A DNA stretch of 64,000 bases from Ramlibacter agri (lineage in GTDB: Bacteria; Pseudomonadota; Gammaproteobacteria; Burkholderiales; Burkholderiaceae_C). The notes below the pieces were generated by a model. That model was not told where the DNA came from and searched no databases. It saw only the letters and a program-made list of their open reading frames with translations. Position numbers and translations under genes: made by a program. Position 1 is the stretch's first letter; each line of letters opens with the position of its first letter. Where the stretch lies: positions 2,294,001-2,358,000 of the forward strand of contig NZ_JABBFX010000001.1 in the NCBI RefSeq assembly GCF_012927085.1, in the 5' to 3' direction. Of the stretch, positions 24,676 to 33,764 are shown piece after piece.

Positions 24676-25818
24676 TCAGAACGACGTCCGCACGCCCGCT
24701 TCGATACCGGTCGACGTGCCAGCCGCGATCGGGGCCGGGCCGCCGCTCACCGCGTACGTCGCGCCGCCCTTGTTGCTGATGCTGGCGTAGGTCGCGTACA
24801 GCGCGGTCCGCTTGGACAGGTCGTACACGTAGCCCAGGCCCCACATGTTGGCGTCGTTGCCCGAACGCGCGCTGCCGTTGGCGTTCAGCAGCTTGGAGCC
24901 GCTCACGTCGTTCAGGTTGGCGTAGGTCACGCGCACGCGGCCGGGGCCGGGGCCGGCGGGGATGGTGGCGCCCAGTTCCCACGACTGCTTGCGCACGCTG
25001 CCGGCCAGCACGTCCACGTTCACTCGGTTGTACAGCGCGAACAGCTTGGCGAAGCCGAAGTTGTACGAAGCGCCGACGTTCTGGTGCGTGAAGGAGCCGA
25101 TGGTGGCGGTCTTCGCGAACAGCGTGTGCGATGCGGCGGCGGCCACGTCGAACTTGCCGTTGGTCCAGCCCAGGCGGCCGCTGAACAGCGTGCCGTCGTC
25201 GGGGTTCGCCACGCTGCTCTGGTTCTCGCCGGCCGCGTACATCACCTGGCCGTACACACCGCCCAGGTTGGTGGGCAGCAGGTAGCCGACGCTGTTGCTG
25301 GCCGTGATGGTGGTGGACAGCGAACCGTTGCTGGAGCCGGAGAACGTGAAGTTGCCGGCGCGCGCCACGCCGTTCGCGTTGAACGGGTCGAAGCTGATGC
25401 TGTTGTAGTGCGTGGGCACGAAGTCGTGGCCCAGGCGCAGCTCGCCGTAGTTGCTGGACAGGCCGACGTAGGCGCGGCGGTCGAACAGGAAGCCCTGCGT
25501 GCCGGCGGGCGCGGTGCCCGTGCCGCTCGGCTGGTTGTTCAGGTTCGTCGTGCGGCCGGTGCCGTTGTCGGGGTTGATGCTGCCTTCGAGCCAGAAGTTG
25601 GCGCGCAGGCCGCCACCGAGGTCTTCGCTGCCGCGGAAACCGAGCTGGCTGGTGGACAGGCTGCCGTTGCCGATGGCGTTGACCGAACCGTTGCCTTCGG
25701 CCTTGAAATGCTGGACGTTCACGTCGACGATGCCCCACATCGTCACGCTGCTCTGGGCGTGGACGGATGCGGCGCAGGCGAGCGCGACGGCGGACAGGCA
25801 CAAGTTTCTCTTGATCAC
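24676..25818 (-). CDS. Gram-negative outer-membrane porin (Burkholderiales type)
   Basis: 380 residues from a GTG at 25818, preceded by GAGGAG. The open frame begins 28 codons earlier without a plausible leader. The signal peptide IKRNLCLSAVALACAASVHA precedes QSSVTMWGIVDVNVQHF, the typical first beta strand. The STSQLGFRGSEDLGGGLRA segment and the C-terminal Phe (VRTSF) are diagnostic for general trimeric porins. It is the last gene of the IlvD/AcnX operon direction, 103 bases after the Bug gene, and could admit that operon's substrate through the outer membrane. Confidence 0.92.
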   Translation of the reverse strand: MIKRNLCLSAVALACAASVHAQSSVTMWGIVDVNVQHFKAEGNGSVNAIGNGSLSTSQLGFRGSEDLGGGLRANFWLEGSINPDNGTGRTTNLNNQPSGTGTAPAGTQGFLFDRRAYVGLSSNYGELRLGHDFVPTHYNSISFDPFNANGVARAGNFTFSGSSNGSLSTTITASNSVGYLLPTNLGGVYGQVMYAAGENQSSVANPDDGTLFSGRLGWTNGKFDVAAAASHTLFAKTATIGSFTHQNVGASYNFGFAKLFALYNRVNVDVLAGSVRKQSWELGATIPAGPGPGRVRVTYANLNDVSGSKLLNANGSARSGNDANMWGLGYVYDLSKRTALYATYASISNKGGATYAVSGGPAPIAAGTSTGIEAGVRTSF

Positions 25819-25921
25819 CTCTTGGTGCTCCTCTTTTTTACAGGCAGGGAAAGGCTCCGGGCCGCTACGAGGCGGCCGGAGCAGGGGATGCCGCGCTGTC
25901 ACGCGGCGGGGAACGGGGTAC

Positions 25922-26890
25922 TTACTCGAACTTCACGTTGTTCTCGCGCACCGTCTGCACGAAACCGTCGTACTGGCGGCGGAAGAACGCGGAGAACTCG
26001 GCAGGCGTCATGCCGTAGGCCGAGAAGCCCTGGGCCACCAGTTGCTCCTGCACTTCGGGCCGGGCCAGCGTGGCGCGCAGGCCGGCGCTGAGCTTCTCGG
26101 TCACGTCGGCCGGCAGGCCTGCGGGGCCGAAGAAGCCGGCCCAGGGCGTGATGGTCAGCTTCTTGCCGATGCCCAGCTCGGTGGCGGTGGGCACATCGGG
26201 CAGCAGCGGGCTGCGCTTGGGCAGCAAGGTCACCAGCGCCTTCACCTTGCCGTCCTTCACGAAGGCCGGGGTCATGGTGCCGGTGCCGAACATCATCTGG
26301 ATGCCGCCGTTCACGAGGTCGGTGTAGGCCTGCGTGTCGCCCTTGTAGCGCGCGTTCACGACCTTCACGTTGCGCGTGCCGAGCAACTGCAGCATGGCCA
26401 GTTCGGCCGCGCTGTTGCTGGACGCGGAGCTGAACTTGCCCGGGTTGGCGGCGACCGCGTCGAGGAACTCGTTGAGGCTGCCCGAAGGCACCTTGGGCGA
26501 GACCGCCAGGAACATCGAGAACTCGCCGGCGGAGGACAGCGGCGTGAACTGCTTGAACGGGTCGTAGGGCGGGTTGGCGCGGAGGGACGGCACGGCCACC
26601 ATCGCGGTGTTGGTCCCCAGCAGGATCGTGTAGCCATCGGCGGGTGCCTTCAGCACCTCGTTGGCGGAGATGATGCCGTCGGCGCCGGGCTTGTTGTCGA
26701 CGATGACCTGCTGGCCCAGCTCGGTGCCCAGGCCCTTGGCGATGATGCGGGCCAGCACGTCGGCGGCGCCGCCGGCGGTAAAGCCGACGACGAGGCGGAT
26801 CGGCTTGCTGGGAAAAGTGTCGGCGTGGGCGCCGACGGCGGCCAGCGCGATGGCGCCGGCGGCGAAGGCGCGGCGGGTGATCTTGTTCAT
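25922..26890 (-). CDS. Bug/TctC-family periplasmic solute receptor
   Basis: 322 residues. The Tat-like leader MNKITRRAFAAGAIALAAVG ends AHA-DTFPSKPIRLVVGF. NKPGADGIISANEVLKAPAD is the family signature. It follows the aconitase X small-subunit gene by 21 bases with a GGAG site, so it belongs to the IlvD-FAD-AcnX operon. It presumably binds that pathway's carboxylate. A second Bug gene divergent from the operon suggests two related ligands. Confidence 0.9.
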   Translation of the reverse strand: MNKITRRAFAAGAIALAAVGAHADTFPSKPIRLVVGFTAGGAADVLARIIAKGLGTELGQQVIVDNKPGADGIISANEVLKAPADGYTILLGTNTAMVAVPSLRANPPYDPFKQFTPLSSAGEFSMFLAVSPKVPSGSLNEFLDAVAANPGKFSSASSNSAAELAMLQLLGTRNVKVVNARYKGDTQAYTDLVNGGIQMMFGTGTMTPAFVKDGKVKALVTLLPKRSPLLPDVPTATELGIGKKLTITPWAGFFGPAGLPADVTEKLSAGLRATLARPEVQEQLVAQGFSAYGMTPAEFSAFFRRQYDGFVQTVRENNVKFE

Positions 26891-26911
26891 CGTTGTCTCC
26901 TCTTTGTTGTC

Positions 26912-27367
26912 TTACTTGCGCGTGATGGTCACGACGCCGTTGGTGGCGTCCACCTTCACCCAATCGCCGGTGCGGATCAGCGCCACCGGGTCCTGGTCGA
27001 AGTCCGTCATCGCCGGCGAGTGGCTCACCACCGTGCCCAGGGCCACCTTGGTGGTCATCTGGTTGAACAGCCAGGCGGCCGGCGCGGTGCCCATGAGGCG
27101 GGCCACGTGGAATTGCGCGGACCAGCCCGACGAGCCCTTGGCGCCGGGGAACACCAGCACCTTCTTCGCGAAGCTCTGGCCGCGCAGCTCGTGGCGCGTC
27201 TCGATGACCGTGCCATTGCGCGGATCGACGCCGCCCCAGCCGGAAATGGGTTGCGTGGTGACCAGGGCTTCGCCTTCGGCGACGCCGGGGACGACGCAGC
27301 GCCCGCGGATCACGATGGTTTCGCCGGCCGCCACGGTGGCCTGTTCAACGTGGGTCGACGAGTTCAT
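26912..27367 (-). CDS. Aconitase X swivel-domain protein (small subunit, DUF126)
   Basis: 151 residues from the ATG at 27367, overlapping the large-subunit stop by four bases. IRGRCVVPGVAEGEALVT at the N-terminus and the PISGWGGVDPRNGTVIE segment are typical of the swivelling domain that closes the active site of aconitase X. Here it is a separate chain rather than fused, which is the split type II arrangement. Known aconitase X enzymes dehydrate mevalonate 5-phosphate or cis-3-hydroxy-L-proline. The neighbours here do not match either pathway exactly. Confidence 0.85.
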   Translation of the reverse strand: MNSSTHVEQATVAAGETIVIRGRCVVPGVAEGEALVTTQPISGWGGVDPRNGTVIETRHELRGQSFAKKVLVFPGAKGSSGWSAQFHVARLMGTAPAAWLFNQMTTKVALGTVVSHSPAMTDFDQDPVALIRTGDWVKVDATNGVVTITRK

Positions 27368-28641
27368 GCGGCGCTCCAGCGGCCGGTGCACGCGGCCTCG
27401 ATGCATTGCTCGGTGGTGCCGAACCAGGCTTGCAGGCCCAGGATGGCGGGCAGGTAGTGCGCCTGCTTGGCGGAGTCCAGGGCCACGACCTTGGTGCCGG
27501 GTGGCACGGCGCGGCTCATCGCGGAGCAGCTGTCGGTGAAGATCTTGCCGCCGGCGGCTTCGATGATCTGCGTGTAGCCGTTGCGCGTGGCCAGTTCCTT
27601 GATCGCGCGCGGCGTCCAGATCCAAAGCGCCGTTTCCGGATGCAGCTTGCGGCCTTCCAGCAGCTGCGCCGCTTCCCAGATCTGCTCGATGGTGTAGTGC
27701 GGGCAACCCAGCATCACGTAGTCCACCTTGCTGTCGCTGGCGGTGGAGTTGATGCGCTCCAAGGTCAGCTCGCGCTCGCGGCGGCCATAGTGCCGTACCT
27801 CGGTGGCCTTGTTGCCGCCGAAGGCCTGTTCTACGGTGTTCGCCTCGGGCGTGATGCCGACAATGTGGTACATCTCCACGCCGCCCGACGAGGACGCCGC
27901 CGCGCCGAAGTGCTTCAGCCGCGGCAGGTTGGGCGAAGAGCGCACGCCGGTGATGACCGGCACGCGTTCCTGCACCCAGTCGCCCATCCAGTAGCCGAAC
28001 AGGCCCCAGTCCTCCACCGTCTCCAGCGGGATGTCGGTATGCACGCCCAGGGTGCCGCGCCGGCCTTCGTCGCGGTGGAAGCCCCAGTCGGGGATGCGGC
28101 AGGTGATCATGGCGCAGCTGGTGCTCTCGCGCCCTTCGGTGTTGGTGCGCGCGCCCAGCACGGAGTTGGCGTAGATCACGGCCGACGATTCCATCCAAGC
28201 CAGGTGCTCGCCGCGCGTGGGCACGTTGCCCACCTGGTAGGGCGTGCAGGTGTTGAGGATCTGCACGCCCATCTTGGCGGCGGCGGCCTCGCTCTTCTTG
28301 TAGAACTGGACGATCTCGTCGCTCACGCCCATTTCCGCCGGATGGTGCGGGTCGAAGCCCAGCTGCAGGTGCGAGCTGAAGGCCTTGACCTTGGGCGTGG
28401 CGACGACTTCCTGCGAATCCAGGTTGAACTCGCTGAAGACGGCGTCCAGGCCGCCCTTGTTCACGGCGAAGTCGCGCAGGAAGGGCGTCGTGGCCGTCAC
28501 GGTGCCGCAGACGTTGCGCGTTTCCACCAGGCCCTCGGCGCCCAGCGCCTCGCCGTAGCGGATCAACAGGTCCATCGCCTTGGCGACGGCGGGGCCGGCC
28601 TCGCCATCGCGCATGGCTTTCTCGACATCGGTCAGGCGCAT
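27364..28641 (-). CDS. Aconitase X catalytic subunit (DUF521)
   Basis: 425 residues from the ATG at 28641. Cys45 (NVCGTVT), Cys132 (NTCTPYQ) and the late GCPH and DSCSAM segments are candidate Fe-S ligands, and YANSVLGARTNTEGRES at about 157-173 is the aconitase X signature. The enzyme class removes water from a hydroxy acid using a small Fe-S cluster. Overlaps with the FAD-oxidoreductase gene (10 bases) and the swivel gene (4 bases) show tight coupling. cis-3-Hydroxyproline dehydration is the best characterised bacterial role, but no proline-reductase or racemase gene is adjacent. Confidence 0.88.
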   Translation of the reverse strand: MRLTDVEKAMRDGEAGPAVAKAMDLLIRYGEALGAEGLVETRNVCGTVTATTPFLRDFAVNKGGLDAVFSEFNLDSQEVVATPKVKAFSSHLQLGFDPHHPAEMGVSDEIVQFYKKSEAAAAKMGVQILNTCTPYQVGNVPTRGEHLAWMESSAVIYANSVLGARTNTEGRESTSCAMITCRIPDWGFHRDEGRRGTLGVHTDIPLETVEDWGLFGYWMGDWVQERVPVITGVRSSPNLPRLKHFGAAASSSGGVEMYHIVGITPEANTVEQAFGGNKATEVRHYGRRERELTLERINSTASDSKVDYVMLGCPHYTIEQIWEAAQLLEGRKLHPETALWIWTPRAIKELATRNGYTQIIEAAGGKIFTDSCSAMSRAVPPGTKVVALDSAKQAHYLPAILGLQAWFGTTEQCIEAACTGRWSAA

Positions 28642-30104
28642 GCCTGCTCCTTCTGCTGGGCGGCTTCCACTTCGTTGCGCGGGCGCAGGTACACGCCTTG
28701 CGCCAGCAGCGCTTGCTGCAGTTCGTCGATGTCCACGGCGCGCGGCTGGATGCCGTGCTTCACCGCCAGCGCGGCGGCGACGCCGGCGGCCTGGCCGGTC
28801 TGCCAGCACTGCGGGATCTCGCGCATGAAGCCGTGCGAGTTGCGGTCGCAGCTGACGTGGCGGCCCACGGCCAGCAGCCCGTCCATCTTCTCCGGCACCA
28901 GCGCGCCGTAGGGGATGGAGATGTTGGGGAACTTGGGCGACACGGCGGGCGTCACGGCCACTTCGTCCGGCAGTGCCTTGCCTTCGGGCCACTGGCTGCG
29001 CAGCACGGCGCCGACACCGACCAGGCGGCGCGCGTGGCGCACGCCGATCTGCGGCGCGCTCAGCACCATGTAGGCGTCCTCGAAGCCGGGAGCGTTCTTC
29101 TTGAAGTAGTCCAGGTGCGCGGCCATCGCGCGGTGCGAGCGCACTTCGACGGCCGTGAGGTCGTCGACGTCCAATGCCGAATACCCGCTCTGGCGCGGGC
29201 CCATGAACAGGGCGATGTCGTTGCGCCAGGAAACGAAGGGACGCTCGAACAGGCCGCAGGCTTCGCGGCCGCCGGCCATGAACCTGGTGTAGCCCTCGGG
29301 GTCGCCGGAGCGGAAGGCGATCCACTTCTGCATGTCCACGCCGCCGAACAGCCAGGAGGTGTTCATGCAGTGGTGGACGTCGGCTTCCTCGATGTCGTTG
29401 ACGAAGGAGGCGCCGGCGCGGGCGAAGATGTCGCCGTCGCCGGTGGCGTCGATCACCACCTTGGCGCGGATGGCCATGCGGCCTTCCTTGCTCTCGAAGG
29501 TGGCGCCGGCCACTTTGCCGTTCTCCATCAGCGGCATCGCGGCCCAGGAGTGGTAGACCAGCTTCACGCCGCGCTCGATCAGCAGCTCCTGCGACAGCAG
29601 CTTCAGGCGCTCGGGGTCGATCGTGGGCGACCAGGTGACGACGCCGTGGTAGGCGGCGGTGCGGAAAGACCAGTGGTGGGCCTTGTCCTTGTCCTGCGAA
29701 CCCCAGTCTTCCGGCGGCGGGCCGGCGACGGCATCGGCGGGCAGGCGATCGAACAGTTCCTCGGCGAAACCGCGGATGACCAGCTTGCCTTGCCAGTCGG
29801 TCATGCGGTCGATCCAGATCACCAGGCCACCGGTGCTGAGGCCGCCCAGGTGGTTGTAGCGCTCCAGCAGGCAGACGTCGGCGCCGGCGCGCGCGGCGCT
29901 CGCAGCTGCAGCCGTGCCCGAGGGGCCGCCGCCGACCACCAGCACGTCGCACTCGCGGTACACGGTGAGGTCGCGGGCGGGTTCCTGCACGGTGCCCAGG
30001 TCCTTGCGCTGCTCCTTGGCGTCGCGCTCGAAGATGTCCGATTGCAGGATGCGCTCGTCGGTGCGCGTGAGGCTCTGCATCGCGGGGAGATTCTTGTCAG
30101 TCAT
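28632..30104 (-). CDS. FAD-dependent oxidoreductase (FAD_oxidored family)
   Basis: 490 residues. After a roughly 50-residue N-terminal extension, the Rossmann motif CDVLVVGGGPSGTAAAASAARAG binds the ADP part of FAD. RYNHLGGLSTGG follows, and the ATGDGDIFARAG segment is the second FAD contact. The C-terminal GRHVSCDRNSHGFMREIP and QAAGVAAALAV complete the fold. Such proteins oxidise or reduce unsaturated or hydroxy acids, sometimes with an Fe-S partner. Located 8 bases after the IlvD-type gene and overlapping AcnX, it probably supplies the redox step between two dehydrations. Confidence 0.8.
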   Translation of the reverse strand: MTDKNLPAMQSLTRTDERILQSDIFERDAKEQRKDLGTVQEPARDLTVYRECDVLVVGGGPSGTAAAASAARAGADVCLLERYNHLGGLSTGGLVIWIDRMTDWQGKLVIRGFAEELFDRLPADAVAGPPPEDWGSQDKDKAHHWSFRTAAYHGVVTWSPTIDPERLKLLSQELLIERGVKLVYHSWAAMPLMENGKVAGATFESKEGRMAIRAKVVIDATGDGDIFARAGASFVNDIEEADVHHCMNTSWLFGGVDMQKWIAFRSGDPEGYTRFMAGGREACGLFERPFVSWRNDIALFMGPRQSGYSALDVDDLTAVEVRSHRAMAAHLDYFKKNAPGFEDAYMVLSAPQIGVRHARRLVGVGAVLRSQWPEGKALPDEVAVTPAVSPKFPNISIPYGALVPEKMDGLLAVGRHVSCDRNSHGFMREIPQCWQTGQAAGVAAALAVKHGIQPRAVDIDELQQALLAQGVYLRPRNEVEAAQQKEQACA

Positions 30105-30112
30105 TTCGCGCT

Positions 30113-31810
30113 TCACTTGGTGGGGCGGGTGAGGACGGCGCCTTGCGCCAGCGGGCCGACGTTGCGGCGATAGATCTGCAGCCAGCCGCGGTCGAACAAC
30201 TTCGCCGGGGCTTGCCATTGGGCGCGGCGCTGTTCCAGCACCGCGGGTGCTACGTCGAGGTCGACCTTGCGGGCGTCGAGGTCGATGGTGATCCGGTCGC
30301 CGTCCTGCACCAGGGCCAGCGGGCCGCCCAGCGCGGATTCGGGGGCGACTTCGGCGACGACGAGGCCTTTGCACACCAGGCCGCTCAGGTGGCCGTCGGT
30401 GAGCATGGCGACCTCGTCGCCCATGCCGGCGCCGTCGATGGCGAACACGACGCGCGAGGCGCCGCCACCCATGGCGGGGCCGCCGCAGGCGCCGGCACCG
30501 CGCATGACCATCACGGAGCCGGGAGCAATCGTCTTGGCCTTCAGCGCGGCGACGGCGGCGTCGGAGGTTTCGAAGCAGACGGCCGGGCCGATCCAGCGGC
30601 GCACCTTGCGCTCGGCTATGCCGGTCTTGATGAGGGCCGCTTCGGGCGCGAGCGAGCCGCGCAGCAGGATGATGGCGGGCTGGGGCGCGACCGGGTTGTC
30701 GATCGGGCGAATGACTTCCGCGTTCGCCACTTGGTAGGTGCGCAGGTTGTCGGCAACGGTGGCACCCGTGACGGTGAGCGGGTCGGTCGCCAGCAACGGC
30801 TGCAACTGCTTCATCAGCGCGCGGCAGCCGCCGGCGGCTTCGAATTCCTCGATCAGGTGGTTGCCGATCGGGCGCACGCCGGCCAGCACCGGCGTCTGCG
30901 GGCCGAGCTCTTCGAACATGCCGTAGACGTCGACGCCGTTCTCGGCCTCGGTGGCCACGGCTTGCAGGTGCTTCACCGCGTTGAGCGAACCGCCGATGGC
31001 CAGCACCGCCTTCACCGCGTTGGAGAAGGCGCCGGGCTGCAGGATGTCGCGCGGCTTGAGGTCGTCCCACACCATCTGCACGATGCGGGCACCGGCGGCC
31101 TTGGCGTCGGTGAACATCTTGTCGGAGAGGGCTGCCACCGGCGCGGAGCCTGGCAGCGCCATGCCCAGCGCCTCGCAGACGATGTGCATGGTGTTGGCCG
31201 TGCCGAGACCCGAGCACACGCCCGGCGAGCGGATGGCGCAGCGGCTCATGCCGATCACGTCTTCGGTGGAGGTGCTGCCGCCGATCTGCGCGTGCATCGA
31301 GTGGATGAACACTTCCTCGATGTCGACGTGCTCGCCCTTGTACTCGCCGCTGGCCTGGTAGCCGCAGGGCACGAGGATGGTCGGCACGTTCAGGCGGGCG
31401 GCGGCCATCAGCTGGCCGGGCACCGTCTTGTCGCAGGAGGTGAGGCAGACCATGCCATCGAGCTGCGCGCCTTCGACGGCGGCCTCGATGTCGTTCGTGA
31501 CGAGGTCGCGCGCGGCCAGCATGTAGGCGCCGCGGGCGCCGGCGCCGGTGACGAAGTCGCTGGGCGCGGTGGTGCGGATCTCGAAGGGCACGCCACCGGC
31601 GGCGCGGATGGCTTCCTTCACCACCTTGGCCACCTGGTCCAGGTGGCTGTAGCAGGCGGCGAGTTCCGAGCTGCTGTTGACGACGGCGATCTTGGGTTTC
31701 TCGCAGTCTTCCTCGGGGATGCCCATCGCCTGCCATTGCGCGTTGCGCACGGCCCAGAGATAGGAGCCCTTGGGGAAGTTGCTGCGCAGCTTGCGCGGCG
31801 TAGGGGACAT
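30113..31810 (-). CDS. IlvD/Edd-family dehydratase
   Basis: 565 residues, normal for the family. Cys53 (ELAACYSH), Cys126 (TSCDKTVPG) and Cys199 (SPGVCSGLGTANTM) are the three cluster ligands typical of [2Fe-2S] members, and Asp127/Lys128 provide Mg and carbamyl-lysine positions. The family dehydrates dihydroxy acids and aldonic acids to 2-keto-3-deoxy acids. It is not the housekeeping ilvD by context: it lies downstream of an IclR regulator in an operon with FAD oxidoreductase, aconitase X, Bug receptor and porin. A sugar acid substrate is plausible. Confidence 0.88.
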   Translation of the reverse strand: MSPTPRKLRSNFPKGSYLWAVRNAQWQAMGIPEEDCEKPKIAVVNSSSELAACYSHLDQVAKVVKEAIRAAGGVPFEIRTTAPSDFVTGAGARGAYMLAARDLVTNDIEAAVEGAQLDGMVCLTSCDKTVPGQLMAAARLNVPTILVPCGYQASGEYKGEHVDIEEVFIHSMHAQIGGSTSTEDVIGMSRCAIRSPGVCSGLGTANTMHIVCEALGMALPGSAPVAALSDKMFTDAKAAGARIVQMVWDDLKPRDILQPGAFSNAVKAVLAIGGSLNAVKHLQAVATEAENGVDVYGMFEELGPQTPVLAGVRPIGNHLIEEFEAAGGCRALMKQLQPLLATDPLTVTGATVADNLRTYQVANAEVIRPIDNPVAPQPAIILLRGSLAPEAALIKTGIAERKVRRWIGPAVCFETSDAAVAALKAKTIAPGSVMVMRGAGACGGPAMGGGASRVVFAIDGAGMGDEVAMLTDGHLSGLVCKGLVVAEVAPESALGGPLALVQDGDRITIDLDARKVDLDVAPAVLEQRRAQWQAPAKLFDRGWLQIYRRNVGPLAQGAVLTRPTK

Positions 31811-31817
31811 GGTGGGA

Positions 31818-32636
31818 CTATTTGTCGGAGGAAAGGGGGGGCGGCACGTGGCCGCCGATGGCCGTGGCCAGCGCTTCGGCCAGCGCCAGCAGTTGCGGCG
31901 CGATCACCTGGCGCAGGTGGTCTTCGGTGTAGATGAAGGCCGCCGTGCCGCAGTTGAGCGCCATGACTTCGTCGTTCGGGCCGATCACCGGCACCGACAG
32001 GGAATTGATTTCGCGATGGAACTCGCCGGTGGAGATGCTGTAGCCCGCCTTGTCCTGCTGGCCCAGCGAGCGCAGCAGGCCCGGCTCGACCGAGGCCCAG
32101 TCGCTGCCGCGCGAGAGGCGCAGCGATTCCATCAACGCCTTGCGGGCGTCGGGCTTCAGCGCCCACAGGTAGGAGCGGCCCAGCGCGGAATTGGCCATGG
32201 GCACGCGCGAGCCGACGTCCAGCCGCGGCGCCAGCATGGTGGTGCGCGGGCGGCAGGCTTCGATCAGCACCATGTCCAGGCCGTCGGGCACGGCGAGGTA
32301 GACAGAGCCGCCGGCCGCTTCGGCCAGGGTCTGCATCATGGGGCGGGCGATGGCGCGGAAGTCGAGGCCGGCGAGGAACACGCGGGCCAGCGAGACCACG
32401 CCCGGGCCCAGCATGTAGCGGTCGCCTTCGGGTTCCTGGGACAGCAGGCCCAGCGTGACCAGGGTGGAGGCGAGACGGGTCACCGTGGGCCGCGGCACGC
32501 CGGTCAGGCGCGACAGCTCGGTGGAGGTCAGCACCCGGCGCTCTTCGGTGAAGCAGCGCAGCACGGCCACGCCGCGCTCCAGGGCACTGACGGTGTCAGG
32601 CTTCTGCGGGCTGCCGTTGTCCTCGGGGGCTTGCAT
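31818..32636 (-). CDS. IclR-family transcriptional regulator
   Basis: 272 residues from the ATG at 32636; a TTG 12 codons upstream would place the start beyond the operator palindrome and is less likely. The winged HTH spans SALERGVAVLRCFTEERRVL to RPTVTRLASTLVTLGLL. The IclR effector domain follows, with MANSALGRSYLWALKPDARK and SISTGEFHREINSLSVPV. It sits 7 bases upstream of the IlvD-type gene in the same direction and diverges from a Bug gene, so it probably controls both transcripts and itself. Confidence 0.92.
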   Translation of the reverse strand: MQAPEDNGSPQKPDTVSALERGVAVLRCFTEERRVLTSTELSRLTGVPRPTVTRLASTLVTLGLLSQEPEGDRYMLGPGVVSLARVFLAGLDFRAIARPMMQTLAEAAGGSVYLAVPDGLDMVLIEACRPRTTMLAPRLDVGSRVPMANSALGRSYLWALKPDARKALMESLRLSRGSDWASVEPGLLRSLGQQDKAGYSISTGEFHREINSLSVPVIGPNDEVMALNCGTAAFIYTEDHLRQVIAPQLLALAEALATAIGGHVPPPLSSDK

Positions 32637-32643
32637 CTTGCGT

Positions 32644-32666
32644 ATTTTGGACGTCGCGTTCAAAAT
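32644..32666. promoter_or_regulatory. Candidate IclR operator (23-base palindrome)
   Basis: ATTTTGGACG-TCG-CGTTCAAAAT has ten-base arms with one mismatch. It lies 7 bases upstream of the IclR ATG and about 54 bases upstream of the divergent Bug start. AT-rich outer flanks around a G/C core are typical of IclR-type sites. It could control the seven-gene leftward operon and the Bug-bdhA pair together. Confidence 0.65.
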
Positions 32667-32719
32667 AAGCAAGACCTTTTCCGGAAATCACTGAAACCAA
32701 AGAAGGAGACGTTCGAAAA

Positions 32720-33715
32720 ATGGTTGATACGCGCATTTCCCGCCGCGCCTTCGGCGCCTGGGCGGCCGGCGCCGCGCTGGCGACGCCGCTGGCCGGCCTG
32801 GCCCAGTCCACGTTCCCGCAGGGTGGCCGGCCCATCCGCATCCTGGTCGGCCTGGCGGCGGGCGGCTCGCTCGACGCGCAGGCCCGCTCGGTCGCGCGCA
32901 AGCTGACCGAGATCGCCGGCACCACGGTGATCGTCGACAACAAGCCGGGCGCCAGCATGATGCTGTCGGCCACCGAGGTGATGAAGTCGCAGCCGGACGG
33001 CTACACGCTGCTGTACGCACCGTCTTCGCTGTTCGCGCAGAACCCGCACACGCTGTCGACGGTGCCGTATGACCCGTTCAAGGACTTCACGCCGATCACG
33101 ATGGCGGCCAAGGGCCCGCTGGTGCTGACGGTGCACCAGTCGCTGCCGGTCAAGAACGCCAAGGACCTGGTGGCCTGGGCCAAGGCGAACCCGGGCAAGC
33201 TGAACTTCGCGTCCTTCGGCAATGGCACGTCCTCGCATATCTATGCGATGGCGTTTGCAAAGGCCACGGGCATCGAGATCACGCACGTGCCGTACAAGGG
33301 CACGGCGGAAGCGGCGCGCGACGTGCTGGAAGGCCGCGTGCAGGCTTACTTCGACGCCGCGCCTACCGCGATCCAGAACGCCAAGACCGGCCGCATCCGC
33401 ATGGTCGGCGTGGCCTCCCCCACGCGCATGCTGGCGGCGCCGGAGGTGCCCACCTTCACCGAGCAAGGCATCCCGGGCCTGGACCTCACCAGCTGGATCG
33501 GCTTCGTCGGCCCGGCCAAGATGCCGCCCGAACTGGTGCAGAAGCTGAACACCATGCTGGTGCAGGCGCTGAATGCGCCCGAGGTGAAGGAGTTCTACGC
33601 CACGGGCGCCTGGGAAACCGCGCCCTCGACGCCGGCGGAGCTGACGCACGAGATGCACGTCGCCTACGACCGCTGGGGCCAGATGGTGAAGGCGATCGGG
33701 TTCGAGAAGCAGTAA
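32720..33715 (+). CDS. Bug/TctC-family periplasmic solute receptor
   Basis: 331 residues with an AAGGAG site. The leader MVDTRISRRAFGAWAAGAAL has a Tat-like Arg pair and ends at GLA-QS. NKPGASMMLSATEVMKSQPD replaces the common GAGG with ASMM, an unusual variant of the family loop. It is divergent from the IclR-IlvD-AcnX operon, with the palindromic candidate operator in between, and upstream of bdhA. It probably imports a second substrate or an alternative form of the first. Confidence 0.9.
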   Translation: MVDTRISRRAFGAWAAGAALATPLAGLAQSTFPQGGRPIRILVGLAAGGSLDAQARSVARKLTEIAGTTVIVDNKPGASMMLSATEVMKSQPDGYTLLYAPSSLFAQNPHTLSTVPYDPFKDFTPITMAAKGPLVLTVHQSLPVKNAKDLVAWAKANPGKLNFASFGNGTSSHIYAMAFAKATGIEITHVPYKGTAEAARDVLEGRVQAYFDAAPTAIQNAKTGRIRMVGVASPTRMLAAPEVPTFTEQGIPGLDLTSWIGFVGPAKMPPELVQKLNTMLVQALNAPEVKEFYATGAWETAPSTPAELTHEMHVAYDRWGQMVKAIGFEKQ

Positions 33716-33764
33716 TTGCTGCAGTGCGATACTCCGAGGCAATCCTTTGTCCCGGAGAAATCGC

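Noticed and set aside
30113..31810. Housekeeping dihydroxy-acid dehydratase IlvD
   Set aside because: Family membership is right, but the gene is in a catabolic operon with its own regulator, receptor and porin, so a sugar-acid or related substrate is more likely.
30143..31936. Long plus-strand frame opposite the IlvD-type gene
   Set aside because: The minus-strand product has all catalytic cysteines of the IlvD family, while this frame is His/Gly/Ala-rich with no motif.
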